Below the pieces are notes generated by a model. That model had not been told where the DNA came from and did not search any database. It saw only the letters and a program-made list of their open reading frames with translations. Positions 5,908 through 6,329 of a stretch of 6,329 nucleotides of DNA are shown here, in pieces. The DNA is taken from positions 1 through 6,329 of the forward strand of contig DMPJ01000205.1 in NCBI GenBank assembly GCA_003456035.1, written 5' to 3'. How positions within the stretch are numbered: the first letter of the stretch is position 1; the number at the start of each line of letters is the position of its first letter. The translations under genes and the position numbers were made by a program. This stretch comes from Planktothrix sp. UBA8402. Its GTDB lineage: Bacteria; Cyanobacteriota; Cyanobacteriia; Cyanobacteriales; Microcoleaceae.

Positions 5908-6000
5908 CGTAGTAAGCCCTTCAGGGCTGATTCATAAATCCCAATTATCAGGGATAAATTTACCAGCAAATATGGATTAAGCCCTGAAGGGCTTACTACG
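5908..6000. mobile_element. REPIN-like element: two inverted REP hairpins with GTAG feet
   Basis: Arms 5908-5928 and 5980-6000 are perfect 21-bp reverse complements around a 51-bp AT-rich spacer. Each arm is itself a hairpin: AGCCCT-TC-AGGGCT on the left and AGCCCT-GA-AGGGCT on the right. Each is flanked outside by GTAG (5909-5912) or its complement CTAC (5996-5999). A GTAG foot beside an imperfect palindrome is the hallmark of REP sequences mobilised by RAYT (REP-associated Y1 tyrosine) transposases, and two inverted REPs make a REPIN. No transposase lies in the window, so movement would be in trans. The element sits between convergent genes, starting 2 bp after the galE stop and supplying the stop codon of the opposite gene. 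It could also act as a two-way transcription barrier. The symmetry is seen; the REPIN identity is inferred. Confidence 0.65.
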
Positions 6001-6329
6001 ATAGATATTGGGCAATGCGACGACTCGCTCCTGGTTGTCCGAGGCGACGTTTTCCGTTTTCTGCTATTAACTTTAATTGCTCGGAGTTAAGCAGAAGCGA
6101 TCGCAATATTTCAGGAATTTCTATCGGATTTTCTACTATAATTAATGACCGCCCTAATAGACGTTGTTGATTATTAGCAAAGGTGGGGGTAAATTGTGGC
6201 CCATCGCCCGGAATTGCGATCGCAGGTTTCCCTAAACCGACAAATTGTTCTGTTGCAGTTCCAGCCATGGCGATCGCAATATTCCCTAAAGCTAAACTAT
6301 CATTAAATGCTTGATTTGTCAAGATTAAT
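5996..6329 (-). CDS. Lipid-A-disaccharide synthase-related protein, C-terminal part (partial)
   Basis: Only the last 110 or so residues are present; the frame stays open to the window edge, so the true start lies beyond 6329. The visible part matches the donor-binding half of the GT-B, LpxB-like family found in cyanobacteria: AMAGTATEQFVGLGKPAIAIP is the counterpart of the LpxB segment that recognises the UDP-sugar, followed by GDGPQFTP and FANNQQRLLG. It ends GQPGASRRIAQYLS. The reaction of this cyanobacterial branch is not known to me; by analogy with LpxB it would transfer a sugar from a UDP donor to a lipid or related acceptor. The gene converges on galE, and its TAG stop (5998-5996) lies inside the right arm of the REPIN-like element, so insertion may have reset the C-terminus. 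An internal TTG at 6322 is not a plausible start. Confidence 0.8.
   Translation of the reverse strand, partial: LILTNQAFNDSLALGNIAIAMAGTATEQFVGLGKPAIAIPGDGPQFTPTFANNQQRLLGRSLIIVENPIEIPEILRSLLLNSEQLKLIAENGKRRLGQPGASRRIAQYLS
6097..6277. repeat. Cluster of three HIP1 octamers
   Basis: GCGATCGC occurs at 6097-6104, 6216-6223 and 6270-6277, all inside the LpxB-like coding region. An octamer is expected about 0.1 times by chance in a window this size. With the galE site this makes four, all in the last 570 bp. Confidence 0.85.

Noticed and set aside
5762..5980. Plus-strand open frame running from galE into the inverted repeat
   Set aside because: It is a frame-shifted shadow of galE that ends in repeat DNA; the low-complexity product has no motif.

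Overview
The window looks like a chromosomal segment of a filamentous cyanobacterium, probably of the Oscillatoria/Planktothrix/Arthrospira type. It carries the cytochrome b6f genes petB and petD with cyanobacterial-type sequences, a CtpA-type D1-processing protease, HIP1 octamers (GCGATCGC), a cyanobacterial LpxB-related protein, and moderately AT-rich DNA. The genus is inferred from remembered protein resemblance and is not proven.

Layout. (1) 6-1244, minus: ctpA, a lumen/periplasm-directed C-terminal processing peptidase. (2) 1245-1571: a 327-bp divergent control region with a perfect 16-bp inverted repeat, a second hairpin and a possible petB promoter. (3) 1572-2898, plus: petB and petD, separated by a 178-nt spacer with nested inverted repeats and followed by a terminator-like hairpin with an unusually long loop. 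(4) 3129-4316, plus: a GT4-type glycosyltransferase flanked by two diverged copies of the same repeat. The downstream copy contains a small C/G palindrome element that seems to have inserted with a 3-bp duplication. (5) 4490-4870 and 4908-5906, plus: a small two-helix membrane protein with a zinc ribbon, then a GalE-type UDP-sugar epimerase, probably one transcript from a consensus extended -10 promoter. (6) 5908-6000: a 93-bp REPIN-like element with perfect 21-bp inverted arms and GTAG feet, lying exactly between convergent genes. (7) 5996-6329, minus: the C-terminal end of a lipid-A-disaccharide synthase-related protein, cut by the window edge.

How the genes fit together. The left half concerns photosynthetic electron transport: CtpA matures the photosystem II D1 protein, and PetB and PetD form the quinol-oxidising core of the b6f complex. 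The right half is consistent with sugar-nucleotide and cell-envelope glycan work: a glycosyltransferase, an epimerase and an LpxB-like protein. No RNA genes, CRISPR arrays or transposase genes are visible. I do not see a multi-gene undescribed system. The most interesting material is the short repeat elements in the gaps, chiefly the REPIN-like element and the repeat pair around the glycosyltransferase.
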